DNA of 64,000 bases from Amycolatopsis thermophila (GTDB lineage: Bacteria > Actinomycetota > Actinomycetes > Mycobacteriales > Pseudonocardiaceae), in the NCBI RefSeq assembly GCF_030814215.1, contig NZ_JAUSUT010000001.1, positions 2,604,001 through 2,668,000 of the forward strand, in the 5' to 3' direction. Of this stretch, positions 15,111 through 23,615 are shown in pieces; the first letter of the stretch is position 1, and each line of letters opens with the position of its first letter. The notes below the pieces were generated by a model. The model made no database searches. It was not told the origin of the DNA and saw nothing but the letters and a program-made list of their open reading frames with translations. The translations under genes and the position numbers were made by a program.

Positions 15111-15548
15111 ATGACGCTCCAGCGGATGGACAACGTCGGCATCGTGGTCGGGGACCTGCAGGCTGCCGTCGCGTTCTTCGTCGAACTGGGCCTGGAACTC
15201 GAGGGCGAAGCGCACGTCGAGGGGCCGTCGGTGGACAGCCTCGTCGCCCTCGACGGTGTCCGGTGCGACATGGCCGTGGTGCGGACCCCGGACGGCCACG
15301 GACGGCTCGAGCTGATGAAGTTCCACACGCCGCCGGCCACCGCGGCGGAGCCGAACGCGCCCGTCAACGCCTTCGGCATCCGCCGAATCATGTTCGCCGT
15401 CGAGGACATCGAGGACACCCTCGCCCGGCTGCGCGGTCACGGCGCCGAACCCATCGGTGAGCTGGTGCAGTACGAGGACAGCCACCGGCTTTGCTACGTC
15501 CGCGGACCTGAGGGCATCATCGTCGCCCTCGCCGAGAAGCTCGGCTGA
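15111..15548 (+). CDS. VOC (glyoxalase/dioxygenase-fold) family protein
   Basis: A 145-residue protein with two beta-alpha-beta-beta-beta repeats: MDNVGIVVGDLQAAVAFFVEL opens the first (shown in part: NVGIVVGDLQAAVAFF) and IRRIMFAVEDIEDTLARL the second. RLCYVRGPEGIIVALAEKLG at the end (in part: PEGIIVALAE) carries the usual metal-side glutamate. The substrate is unknown. GGAGGTAATC precedes the ATG at 15111. Confidence 0.82.
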   Translation: MTLQRMDNVGIVVGDLQAAVAFFVELGLELEGEAHVEGPSVDSLVALDGVRCDMAVVRTPDGHGRLELMKFHTPPATAAEPNAPVNAFGIRRIMFAVEDIEDTLARLRGHGAEPIGELVQYEDSHRLCYVRGPEGIIVALAEKLG

Positions 15549-15620
15549 GGAACGCGGGACCGCGCCGCCGAGCGCAGCCGCACGTTTCTGGCACCGGCCA
15601 GACCCCGAGGAGAGCGCCAG

Positions 15621-16223
15621 TTACGCGGGCAGGTCCTCCACGGTGGGGGCGATGGTGCCGAACAGGTCGCCGATCGTGGTCAGCGCCGCGGCGTGGAGCG
15701 TGGCGGCCGGGACGGGGGTGCCGTCGGGCGCGGGCAGGTTCCGGGTGGCCGTGGCTTCCGCGACGACCGTCGGCCGGTAGCCGAGGTTGAACGCGCCTTG
15801 TGCGGTGAACGTGATGCACATGTGGGTCATGAATCCGGCCAGCACGAGGTCGGTACCGGCGCCCAGCTCGCGCAGGACCTTGTCCAGCTCGGTGTCGTGG
15901 AAGGCGTTCGGGAACCGTTTGACCACAACGGTTTCCCCGTCGACGGGCGCGACCTGCGGGCTGATCGCGCCGATGTCGGCGCGGATGTCGTACAGGCTCC
16001 CGGGCCCGCCGTCGTTGACGACGTGGACGACCGGCGTCCCGGCGCGGCGTGCGGCGGCGAGCAGGCGGGCCCCGGCGGCGAGCGCGGCTTCGGCGCCCTC
16101 GAGGGCCATCACCCCGGTGCGGTAGGTGTTCTGGAAGTCGATCAGCACGACGGTGGCGTCGGCCAGCCGGGGCAACCGGTTGTCGAGGCCGAGGGCGTCG
16201 CGCAGGGTCGGGGAAACGGGCAT
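15621..16223 (-). CDS. Isochorismatase-family cysteine hydrolase
   Basis: The 200-residue product has the catalytic triad of the family: Asp in VVLIDFQN near residue 29, Lys in VVVKRFPNAF near 101, and Cys in GFMTHMCI near 135. Members cleave isochorismate, nicotinamide or other amides; the substrate here is not evident. It is followed upstream by the GlxA-type regulator gene at 16278 on the same strand, which may control it. Confidence 0.88.
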   Translation of the reverse strand: MPVSPTLRDALGLDNRLPRLADATVVLIDFQNTYRTGVMALEGAEAALAAGARLLAAARRAGTPVVHVVNDGGPGSLYDIRADIGAISPQVAPVDGETVVVKRFPNAFHDTELDKVLRELGAGTDLVLAGFMTHMCITFTAQGAFNLGYRPTVVAEATATRNLPAPDGTPVPAATLHAAALTTIGDLFGTIAPTVEDLPA

Positions 16224-16277
16224 GGCGAAGTCCTTCTCGGTAGGGGAAGTCCGGCACGGCGGCGCCGGGCCGGAAGT

Positions 16278-17261
16278 TCAGACCGTGGTGCGGAAACGGC
16301 GCCGGTAGGCCGCCGGGGTGGTGCCGATCTGCTTGCGCAGCGACCGGTGCAGTGTCTCGACCGAGCCGAGCCCGCAGGCTGCGGCGACTTCGTCCAGCGG
16401 CTCGTCGGTGCTCTCCAGCAGGCGACGGGCCGCCTCCACCCGGGCGGCCTCGACGTACGCGGCCGGTGTGATTCCGGTTTCGCGGCGGAACACGCGGGCG
16501 AAATGCCGCTCGCTCAAGCACATCCGCGCCGCCAGCGCCGTCGTCGACAGGTCGCCGTCCAGGTGGTCGGCGATGAACATCCGCAGCTCGTCGATGTCCC
16601 GGCGCGCGGCCGGGGGACGGCTCAACGGGACCGAGAACTGGCTCTGCCCGCCCTGGCGCTTGAGGTACATGACCAGCTGCCGCGCCACCGCGAGGGCGAC
16701 CTCCTCGCCCAGGTCCTCGGCCACCAGTGCCAGCGAAAGGTCCATGCAGGCGCTGATCCCGGCGCCGGTCCAGACCTTCCCGCACCGCACGAAGATCGGG
16801 TCGGGGTCCACCCGCACCGCCGGGTGCTCTGCCGCCAGCTGGGCGGCGGTCGACCAGTGGGTGGTGGCGGTCTTGCCGTCCAGCAGCCCCGCCGCGGCCA
16901 GCAGGTGCGCGCCCACGCACACGGAGGCGACCCGGCGGGCCAGCGGCGCGGTTTCGGTCAGCCAGGCCACCACGTCCCGGTCGATCCGGGCGACGGGCCG
17001 GTCCCGGTGCAGGTCCACCGCGCCGGGCACCAAGAGCGTGTCCAGCGAGCCGGTCACCTCGGCGAAGGTGACGTCCGGCGCCAGCCGCACCCCCGCCGCG
17101 GTCCGGACCTCGCCCGGCGCCGGCCCGGCGAGCTGCACGCGGTAGCCCGCCGCGCCCCTGGTCGCCCGGTTGGCGAGCATGAACACCTCCGCCGGACCGG
17201 TCACGTCGAGGAGGTCGACGTCGGGGAACACCGCGATCACGACGCGGCGGGTGGTTGCCAT
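16278..17261 (-). CDS. GlxA-family transcriptional regulator (DJ-1/PfpI plus AraC HTH)
   Basis: The N-terminal DJ-1/PfpI-like domain (about 5-180) holds the nucleophile-elbow segment SVCVGAHLLAAAGLL. The C-terminal AraC-type HTH (about 225-325) shows LAARMCLSERHFARVFRRE and a second HTH. Such proteins sense small metabolites, often amides or nitriles. It lies just upstream of the isochorismatase-family gene in the same direction, a usual pairing. A second GlxA-type gene is at 19705. Confidence 0.9.
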   Translation of the reverse strand: MATTRRVVIAVFPDVDLLDVTGPAEVFMLANRATRGAAGYRVQLAGPAPGEVRTAAGVRLAPDVTFAEVTGSLDTLLVPGAVDLHRDRPVARIDRDVVAWLTETAPLARRVASVCVGAHLLAAAGLLDGKTATTHWSTAAQLAAEHPAVRVDPDPIFVRCGKVWTGAGISACMDLSLALVAEDLGEEVALAVARQLVMYLKRQGGQSQFSVPLSRPPAARRDIDELRMFIADHLDGDLSTTALAARMCLSERHFARVFRRETGITPAAYVEAARVEAARRLLESTDEPLDEVAAACGLGSVETLHRSLRKQIGTTPAAYRRRFRTTV

Positions 17262-17408
17262 GGACCCATCGTCACCGAGGTGGGCCGTGGCGGCAATGAC
17301 CAGGTTCTGTCACATCCGGACACGGCCCGAGCGCGTGAAGGCGAAAATCCTGTGACCTGCCTCACTTGTTCCGCACATTGATCACTGCTAACGTGCTTGC
17401 TTGGCGGA

Positions 17409-17834
17409 GTGGATATCGAGCAGATCACTCAGGTTCTCGCCTCCTTCGAGGGCACTCGCATCGCGGAAGCCGGCGGGGATGTCTTCGCCTTGTACGACCC
17501 TCGTGGCGATCTTCCGCCGGAGCGGCAGATGCCCTGGGCCACCATCGTCACGCACGACGGGCCCTACGATTCGGCGTCCGAACTGGACCGTGATGGCGTC
17601 TTCCGGCTCAACATCGGCCTCCCGCGGGATCGGTTCACCGAACTCGTCGACCGCGATCGCGACCACGACGTCACCGCCCTCGACGTCCTGCTTCCGCATC
17701 CGGTGTACGGCAAGCAGCACTGGGTCTGCGTGCTCAACCCGGACCGCACCTGGCCGACCGCGCGGGCACTCCTCGACGAGGCCCACGCGTTCGCCGTGCG
17801 GAAGTTCACCAACGCGGACCGCCGGCGTCGCTAG
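17409..17834 (+). CDS. DUF6194-family protein
   Basis: This 141-residue protein opens with VDIEQITQVLASFEGTR and contains the MPWATIVTHDGPYD and FRLNIGLPRDRF segments seen in DUF6194 proteins. The function is unknown. The GTG at 17409 begins at the family start; a TTG at 17397 is the alternative. A TAACGT box at 17390-17395 lies about 14 bases upstream, so the transcript may have almost no leader. Confidence 0.72.
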   Translation: MDIEQITQVLASFEGTRIAEAGGDVFALYDPRGDLPPERQMPWATIVTHDGPYDSASELDRDGVFRLNIGLPRDRFTELVDRDRDHDVTALDVLLPHPVYGKQHWVCVLNPDRTWPTARALLDEAHAFAVRKFTNADRRRR

Positions 17835-17843
17835 GCTCCCTCC

Positions 17844-18782
17844 GTGAACGCACGGCGCCGGCGGGTCGCGGCCCAGCTCCTGGACCGCCCGGGAAACCTC
17901 ACGCTCATCGACGCCGTGCGGCACCTCGTCGCCGTGCAGGCCCAGGACCCCGCCGCCTTCCCGCTCGCGCTGCGCGCCCGGGTCCCCGGCCTGACCGCCG
18001 CCGCACTCGACGAAGCCCGCCACGACCGGGAGCTCGTGCGCTGCTGGGGCCCGCGCGGCACCCTGCACCTCATCGCGCGCGACGACCTCGCGTGGCTCTA
18101 CCCCCTCGTCAAGCCGTCCCCGGCGAACCCGCTGCGCCGGTTGCGGCAACTCGGCGTCGATGCGCCCGATCCGACGACGGCGGCCAGGGCGCTCGCCGGG
18201 CAGGGCCCGCTCACCAAGGCCGAACTCGGTGAGCGGGTCGGCGCGCAGGGGCAGGCGATCGTCCACCTGGCGATGCTCGCCGCCGCCGCGGGGCTCGTCG
18301 TGCTCGGCCCGGAACGCCGCGGCAAGCCCACCTACGTCCACGCCGGCGACTGGCTGGGCGCGCCCCTGCCGACCGAGCCCGGCGACGCGGCGCTCGGGCG
18401 GCTCGTCGAGCGGTACCGGGCCGCGCACGAGCCGGCCGAGCCGGACGACTTCGCCGCCTGGTCGGGATTGCCGGTGAGCCGGGTGAAACCACTGTGGCGC
18501 GAGTCCAGATCGGACGGACGTGCGGCCGAACCGGTGGTGCGCCTGATCCCCGCCTTCGACGAGTACCTGCTCGGCTGGCGCGACCGCGACCACGCCGTCG
18601 CCCCGGAACACCGCAAGATCGTCCACCCCGGCGGCGGCATCATCAAGCCGGCCGTTCTCGTCGACGGGCGGGTCGCGGGCACCTGGACCCGCACCGGGGA
18701 CGGCATCGACGTGCAGCCCTTCGAACCCCTGCCCGATCTCACCGCGGAAATCGAGGACCTGTGCGCGTTCCGCGGAAGGTGA
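17844..18782 (+). CDS. HTH_42 winged-helix protein, AlkZ-like DNA glycosylase candidate
   Basis: The 312-residue protein belongs to the winged-helix HTH_42 superfamily. VAVQAQDP at residues 29-36 carries a QAQ motif in the place of the catalytic Q-hydrophobic-Q of AlkZ (the azinomycin-resistance glycosylase) and YcaQ. RCWGPRGTLHLIARDDL and FDEYLLGWRDR are other family marks. Members unhook interstrand crosslinks, or confer resistance in biosynthetic clusters. The GTG is 10 bases after the DUF6194 stop, so an operon is likely. Catalysis is inference. Confidence 0.78.
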   Translation: MNARRRRVAAQLLDRPGNLTLIDAVRHLVAVQAQDPAAFPLALRARVPGLTAAALDEARHDRELVRCWGPRGTLHLIARDDLAWLYPLVKPSPANPLRRLRQLGVDAPDPTTAARALAGQGPLTKAELGERVGAQGQAIVHLAMLAAAAGLVVLGPERRGKPTYVHAGDWLGAPLPTEPGDAALGRLVERYRAAHEPAEPDDFAAWSGLPVSRVKPLWRESRSDGRAAEPVVRLIPAFDEYLLGWRDRDHAVAPEHRKIVHPGGGIIKPAVLVDGRVAGTWTRTGDGIDVQPFEPLPDLTAEIEDLCAFRGR

Positions 18783-18866
18783 GTCGATCACTCACGACCG
18801 TGGGGTTGGATCTCGCAGTGACCGCCCGCTGCACAGCGAACCTCGCCTTCCGGTCGCCGGTCGTGG

Positions 18867-19634
18867 TCAGCCGCGCAGGTGTACCGCGAGGTCCGTCCGG
18901 CCCGTAGCGAGATCGCCGCGTAGTACCAGGTTCTCGTCGTAGTCGCCGCGGTTCTGGTACCGGAACGGGATGGGCTCCGCCGTCTCCAGCGTGCGCAGCC
19001 GGTCCCGCAGCCCGTCCGCCGCGGCGGCGAAACCGGCGTCGTCGAGCCGGTCCGCGCTCAGCACGGCGTAGGGTGGCAGCGGCGCGATCCCGGTGTACCA
19101 GAACGTGCCGTGGTGCAAGGGGAAGAGCAGGTCGTCCAGTCCACCGTGGACTCCGCGGGGCCCGATGCTCGATTCGCGGGCACCGATCGTCGTCACCACC
19201 ATGCCCCGTTTGCCGGTCAGTTTCCCGTCGCCGTAGCGCAGCACCGTGCCGTCCTCCGCGGCGATGCCGTAGCCGAGGCCCTTGACGAGGACGCGGTCGA
19301 ACCAGCCCTTGAGGATCGCCGGCATCCCGTACCACCACATCGGGAACTGCAGCACGATCGCGTCCGCCCACGCCAGCTTCTCCTGCTCGGCCCGGATGTC
19401 CGCGGACAGCCGCCCGGTCTCGTACGCCTCCTGCGAAGCGGACGCCACGAGCAACCGCTCGCCGGGCTCGCGGTCGAAGTCGTCGTGGCCGACGACCGGG
19501 TTCCACTTCATCGCGTACAGGTCCGACACCCGGTACGAGTGGCCGGACTCCTCGAGCGCGCGCAGCCCCTCGTCGCGCAGGGCGGCGTTGAGCGAACGTC
19601 CCTCCGGGTGGGCGAAGATCCACAAAACGTTCAT
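18867..19634 (-). CDS. NAD(P)H:quinone oxidoreductase-type flavoprotein
   Basis: A 255-residue flavodoxin-fold protein: VLWIFAHPEGRSLNAAL at the start binds flavin phosphate, and LQFPMWWYGMPAILKGWFDR is the signature of the NQO1/MdaB (Flavodoxin_2) family. It probably reduces quinones with two electrons. It is divergent from a GlxA-type regulator, whose start lies 70 bases away, so the regulator may control it. It converges with the AlkZ-like gene. Confidence 0.87.
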   Translation of the reverse strand: MNVLWIFAHPEGRSLNAALRDEGLRALEESGHSYRVSDLYAMKWNPVVGHDDFDREPGERLLVASASQEAYETGRLSADIRAEQEKLAWADAIVLQFPMWWYGMPAILKGWFDRVLVKGLGYGIAAEDGTVLRYGDGKLTGKRGMVVTTIGARESSIGPRGVHGGLDDLLFPLHHGTFWYTGIAPLPPYAVLSADRLDDAGFAAAADGLRDRLRTLETAEPIPFRYQNRGDYDENLVLRGDLATGRTDLAVHLRG

Positions 19635-19704
19635 GAGCCCAGGTTCCACCTCGCGGCGTGAGCCGACGAGTGGCCCGATGGTCAGTATGTGTCAGGATCG
19701 GGCC

Positions 19705-20730
19705 ATGACGGTTTTCGCCGACGACGGACGACACCGGGTCGCCCTGCTGGTCCGCGCCGGGCTGCTGCCGATCGAGGTGGGCATCGTGCACCGCCTGTTC
19801 GGGCAGGCCAGGGCCGGCGAGCGCCCGCTCTACGAGGTCGTCACCTGCACGCTCGAACCCGGCGCGGTGCGCACCGACGCCGATTTCACGGTCAACGTCG
19901 AGCACGGCCTGGAGGCCCTGGCCGCGGCCGACACGATCATCGTCTCCTCCTCCGACGAGGACTACGGCCCGCAACCCGGCGGCCCGCTGCAGGGCCCGCT
20001 CGCCGACGCCTTCGCCGCGATCGAGCCCGGCACCCGCGTCGCCTCCATCTGCAGCGGCGCGTTCGTGCTCGCCGCCGCGGGGCTGCTCGACGGCCGCCCG
20101 GCCACGACGCACTGGCAGTCCGCGGACGACCTGCAGACGCTCTACCCGCGGGTGCGGGTAGACCCGAACGTCCTCTACACCGAGTCCGGGCACGTCCTGA
20201 CCTCGGCGGGTGTCGCGTCCGGCATCGACCTGTGCCTGCACATGATCCGCCGCGACCACGGCGCCGCGGTGGCCAACGAGGTCGCGCGCGGCACCATCGT
20301 CGCCCCGCACCGCGAAGGCGGCCAGGCCCAGTACATCCCGCGGCCGGTGCCCCAGCCCACGGTGTCCTCGACCGGCGCGGCCCGCGCGTGGGCGCAGGAG
20401 AACCTGCACCGCCCGCTGACGTTGCGTCAGCTCGCCGCGCGCGAGTCGATGAGCGTGCGCACCTTCACCCGCCGCTTCCGCGAGGAGGTCGGGATCTCAC
20501 CCGGCCAGTGGCTCACGCAGCAGCGCATCGAGCGCGCCCGGCAGCTGCTCGAGGAGACCGACCTGCCGATCGACCGGGTCGCCGAGGACGCGGGCTTCGG
20601 CAGCGCCGGATCGCTGCGCCAGCACCTGCAGGCCGCGCTCGGCGTCTCACCCAGCGGCTACCGCTACACCTTCCGCGGCAGCCGGGATCACGGCCACAGC
20701 TCGCCGGCCGCGGACGGTTTGCCCAGGTAG
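19705..20730 (+). CDS. GlxA-family transcriptional regulator (second copy)
   Basis: A DJ-1/PfpI-like domain (about 10-185; ASICSGAFVLAAAGLLDGR) is followed by an AraC-type HTH (about 220-325; ESMSVRTFTRRFREEVG, then GFGSAGSLRQHLQ). It is divergent from the quinone-reductase gene, its probable target. The C-terminus overlaps the convergent PAS-GGDEF-EAL gene by 43 bases, so antisense interference is possible. Confidence 0.9.
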   Translation: MTVFADDGRHRVALLVRAGLLPIEVGIVHRLFGQARAGERPLYEVVTCTLEPGAVRTDADFTVNVEHGLEALAAADTIIVSSSDEDYGPQPGGPLQGPLADAFAAIEPGTRVASICSGAFVLAAAGLLDGRPATTHWQSADDLQTLYPRVRVDPNVLYTESGHVLTSAGVASGIDLCLHMIRRDHGAAVANEVARGTIVAPHREGGQAQYIPRPVPQPTVSSTGAARAWAQENLHRPLTLRQLAARESMSVRTFTRRFREEVGISPGQWLTQQRIERARQLLEETDLPIDRVAEDAGFGSAGSLRQHLQAALGVSPSGYRYTFRGSRDHGHSSPAADGLPR

Positions 20731-23420
20731 TACCCCTGGGCCTGGTCGCAGCCGAGCCGCTTGAGGATCTCCAGCTGCTCCGCGTTCTCCACGCCCTCCG
20801 CGACGACGGTCAGGTGCACGGCGTGAGCCATCGCGATGATGCTGGTGACGATCACCTCGGCGTCGCCGGCCTCGCCCAGCCGGGTGATGAACGACCGGTC
20901 GATCTTCAACGTGTCGAGGGTCAGCCGCTGTAACTGGGCGAGGGACGAGTAGCCCGTGCCGAAGTCGTCGATCGCCAGGCACACGCCGATGTCACGCAGT
21001 GCGGCCAGGGTCTTGCTGGTGACCGTCGAATCGCGCATCAGCGCGCTCTCGGTGATCTCCAGGCACAGCGCGTCGGCGGGCAGGCCGGTCACGGCCAGCG
21101 CCTCCTCGACGGCCAGGACCAGCGTCGGGTCGTCCAGCTGCCGGGTCGACAGGTTGATCTTCAACCCGACGTCGGCGCCCGCCGCGCGGCGCGTCGCCAC
21201 CTCGCGGGTGGTCTCCCGGAGGATGTGCGAGCCGAGCAGGTTGATCAGGTCGCTCTCCTCGGCCAGCGGGATGAACTCCGCCGGTGCGATCGGCCCGTGC
21301 ACGGGGTGCGTCCAGCGCAGCAGCGCCTCGACCGCGACCATCTTGTCCGTGCGCAGGTCGACCACCGGCTGGTAGGCCGCCCACAGGCGGCCGTGCCGGA
21401 CCGCGTCGCGCAGGTCCTGCTCCAGCCGCAGCCGCCGCTGCATCCGCATCCGCAGCTCGACGTCGAAGAACTCGTAGCGGCCGCGGCCCAGCGTCTTCGC
21501 GTGGTACATCGCCACGTCCGCGTCGCGCAGCAGCTCGTCGGCGTCGCGCTGGTCACCGGGTCCGGTCAGCACGATCCCGATGCTCGCGTCGACGTGCAGG
21601 CGCCGCCCGTCGACCGAGATCGGGGTGGTCAGTGCGTCGCGGATGTGGTTGGTCAGGGCCTGGACGCCGGACTCGTCGTGCACGCCGAACGCGATCACGA
21701 CGAACTCGTCGCCGCCGAGCCTGCCCACCACGTCCCCGGCGCGGACGGCGTGCCGCAGCCGCTCACCGGCGATCTGCAGCACCCGGTCGCCGACCGTGTG
21801 GCCCAGCGAGTCGTTGATGACCTTGAACTTGTCCAGGTCGATGAACAGGACCGCGGTGGCGCCGTAGCCGGCTTCGTGCAGGGCCGAGTTCAGCTTCTGC
21901 AGCACCAGCGTGCGGTTGGCCAGCCCGGTCAGCGGGTCGTGGGTGGCGTCGTGGGCGAGCCGCTCGCCGATCGCCTTGCGCTCGGTGATGTCGGTGAACG
22001 ACAGCACGAACGCCGACGAGGGCATGTCCTCCGGGTTCATCGCCCGGCACGACACCGACAGCCACACGATCCGGCCGTCGGCGCGTTTGGTCCGCATCAC
22101 CCGGCCCTGCTGCGGCTCGCCACCGCCGCGCAGCTGCGCCGACGGGTACTCCGACGGGTCGAGCCTGCGGCCGTCCTCGTCGTAGAGCGGCCAGGTGTCC
22201 GGGGGTGTCCCGAGCATCTCCGCCTCGCTGATGCCGAGGATGTGCTCGGCCGCCGGGTTGGCCGACACCACCCGGCCGTTCGGGCCGATCACCAGGACAC
22301 CCTCGTCGAGGGCCGCGACGACCGTGCTGAACTGGCGTTCCGCGCGGCGGCGGGCGGTCTCGTCCGCGCACACCAGCACGTACCCGCCGTCCATCTCGGC
22401 CGCCGACACCCGCACCGCCAGGGCCGACCCGTCGGCCGCGCGGTGCGTCGCCTGCGCCACCCCGCCGCGGGCGAGCACCTCGCCCGGGTCGAGCGGCGCG
22501 CCGACGAGTTCGCCGACCGCGCGGCCCAGCGCCTCCGCGGCGGAACGGCCGTAGATGGCCTCGGCGGCGGGGTTCCAGCTGGTCACGCGGCCGCGGCCGT
22601 CGGTGGCGATGATCGCGTCGCTGACGTGCTGGACGAGCGCGGCCTGGTAGCGCAGCGCGGCTTCGGCGGCCTTCTGCGCACTGACGTCGCGCATGATCAC
22701 CTGGAACGCGGGCTTGCCCTCCCAGGTGGTGCGCACCGACACCGACTCGACGGTGACCCGCCCGCCGTCCAGCCTGGTCAGGGTCGCCTCCGCGGGCTCG
22801 GACGTCGCGCCCGGTGCGCTCAGCCCGGCGATCCGGCGCAGCATCGACGGCGCCGACGGCGGGTCGACGAAGTCCGTGATCGGGCGTCCGATCAGCTCGG
22901 ACGCGGTCCGGGCGCCCACGAACCGGACCGCGGCCGGGTTGGCGTAGGTCAGCACGCCGTACTGGTGCACCACGATCCCGTCCGGGCTCAGCTCGACCAG
23001 CAGGCGGTAGCGGTCGGCGAGGTCGGCCAGTTCCCGCCGGTCCTCGTGCCGGTCGGTGACGTCGGTGGCGATGCCGAGCAGCCCGCCGGCGAACGTGCGG
23101 GCGCGGAACCGGATCCACCGCGCGTCGCCGGCCGGGGTCGCGTACGGCTGCTCGAGCTCCAGGTCCTGCCACACCGGAGCGGTGCGCGCGGCCACGATCA
23201 GCGGCTCGACCAGCTCGGCGAGGCGGGCGCGGACCTCCTCCTCGGGTGCACCGGGCAGGGCGAGCATGCGGTCCAGGCCCGGACGCCAGGACAACACCTC
23301 GTCGGCGGTACCGAACGACCAGATGACGGCGCGATCGGCCGACAGTGCCAGATCGACCACCTGTTCATGATCGACGGACAGGCCAGTCGCGCCTCCCCCG
23401 GGGCTGGCGTTTGGCTCCAT
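20688..23420 (-). CDS. PAS-GGDEF-EAL cyclic di-GMP protein
   Basis: Several PAS-type sensor domains (about 10-470) precede a diguanylate cyclase domain with an intact RLGGDEF near residue 568 and an RAGD inhibitory site exactly five residues earlier. The EAL phosphodiesterase domain has EALLRW (about 697), NLSTRQL, EITESA, IDDFGTGYSSL, AEGVEN and YYLGKP, so it also looks active. No transmembrane helix is evident, so it is cytosolic. In streptomycetes c-di-GMP blocks sporulation through BldD. The ATG at 23420 has an ACGGAAG leader. The 3' end overlaps the convergent GlxA gene. Confidence 0.92.
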   Translation of the reverse strand: MEPNASPGGGATGLSVDHEQVVDLALSADRAVIWSFGTADEVLSWRPGLDRMLALPGAPEEEVRARLAELVEPLIVAARTAPVWQDLELEQPYATPAGDARWIRFRARTFAGGLLGIATDVTDRHEDRRELADLADRYRLLVELSPDGIVVHQYGVLTYANPAAVRFVGARTASELIGRPITDFVDPPSAPSMLRRIAGLSAPGATSEPAEATLTRLDGGRVTVESVSVRTTWEGKPAFQVIMRDVSAQKAAEAALRYQAALVQHVSDAIIATDGRGRVTSWNPAAEAIYGRSAAEALGRAVGELVGAPLDPGEVLARGGVAQATHRAADGSALAVRVSAAEMDGGYVLVCADETARRRAERQFSTVVAALDEGVLVIGPNGRVVSANPAAEHILGISEAEMLGTPPDTWPLYDEDGRRLDPSEYPSAQLRGGGEPQQGRVMRTKRADGRIVWLSVSCRAMNPEDMPSSAFVLSFTDITERKAIGERLAHDATHDPLTGLANRTLVLQKLNSALHEAGYGATAVLFIDLDKFKVINDSLGHTVGDRVLQIAGERLRHAVRAGDVVGRLGGDEFVVIAFGVHDESGVQALTNHIRDALTTPISVDGRRLHVDASIGIVLTGPGDQRDADELLRDADVAMYHAKTLGRGRYEFFDVELRMRMQRRLRLEQDLRDAVRHGRLWAAYQPVVDLRTDKMVAVEALLRWTHPVHGPIAPAEFIPLAEESDLINLLGSHILRETTREVATRRAAGADVGLKINLSTRQLDDPTLVLAVEEALAVTGLPADALCLEITESALMRDSTVTSKTLAALRDIGVCLAIDDFGTGYSSLAQLQRLTLDTLKIDRSFITRLGEAGDAEVIVTSIIAMAHAVHLTVVAEGVENAEQLEILKRLGCDQAQGYYLGKPSAAGELWP

Positions 23421-23615
23421 CTTCCGTCCGATCCGCCGAGCATTTCTCTGCAGTCCGATTACATCATTCGGCGGCATCGCCGTGGGTCATCCGTACCAAT
23501 CTCCGGTGGCAGGCCCCACTCGATTATGGCCTTTCCGCCCGCTCGACGTTCGCTTGAGACGAGTCCGTCTCCCGGGACGGATCGTAGAGGCAAGTACGAA
23601 GGAGGGGCGAGTGCG

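Noticed and set aside
21225..23615. Upstream extension of the ketosynthase frame by almost 800 residues
   Set aside because: The extension is antisense to the PAS-GGDEF-EAL gene; the ATG at 23616 has a strong ribosome site.
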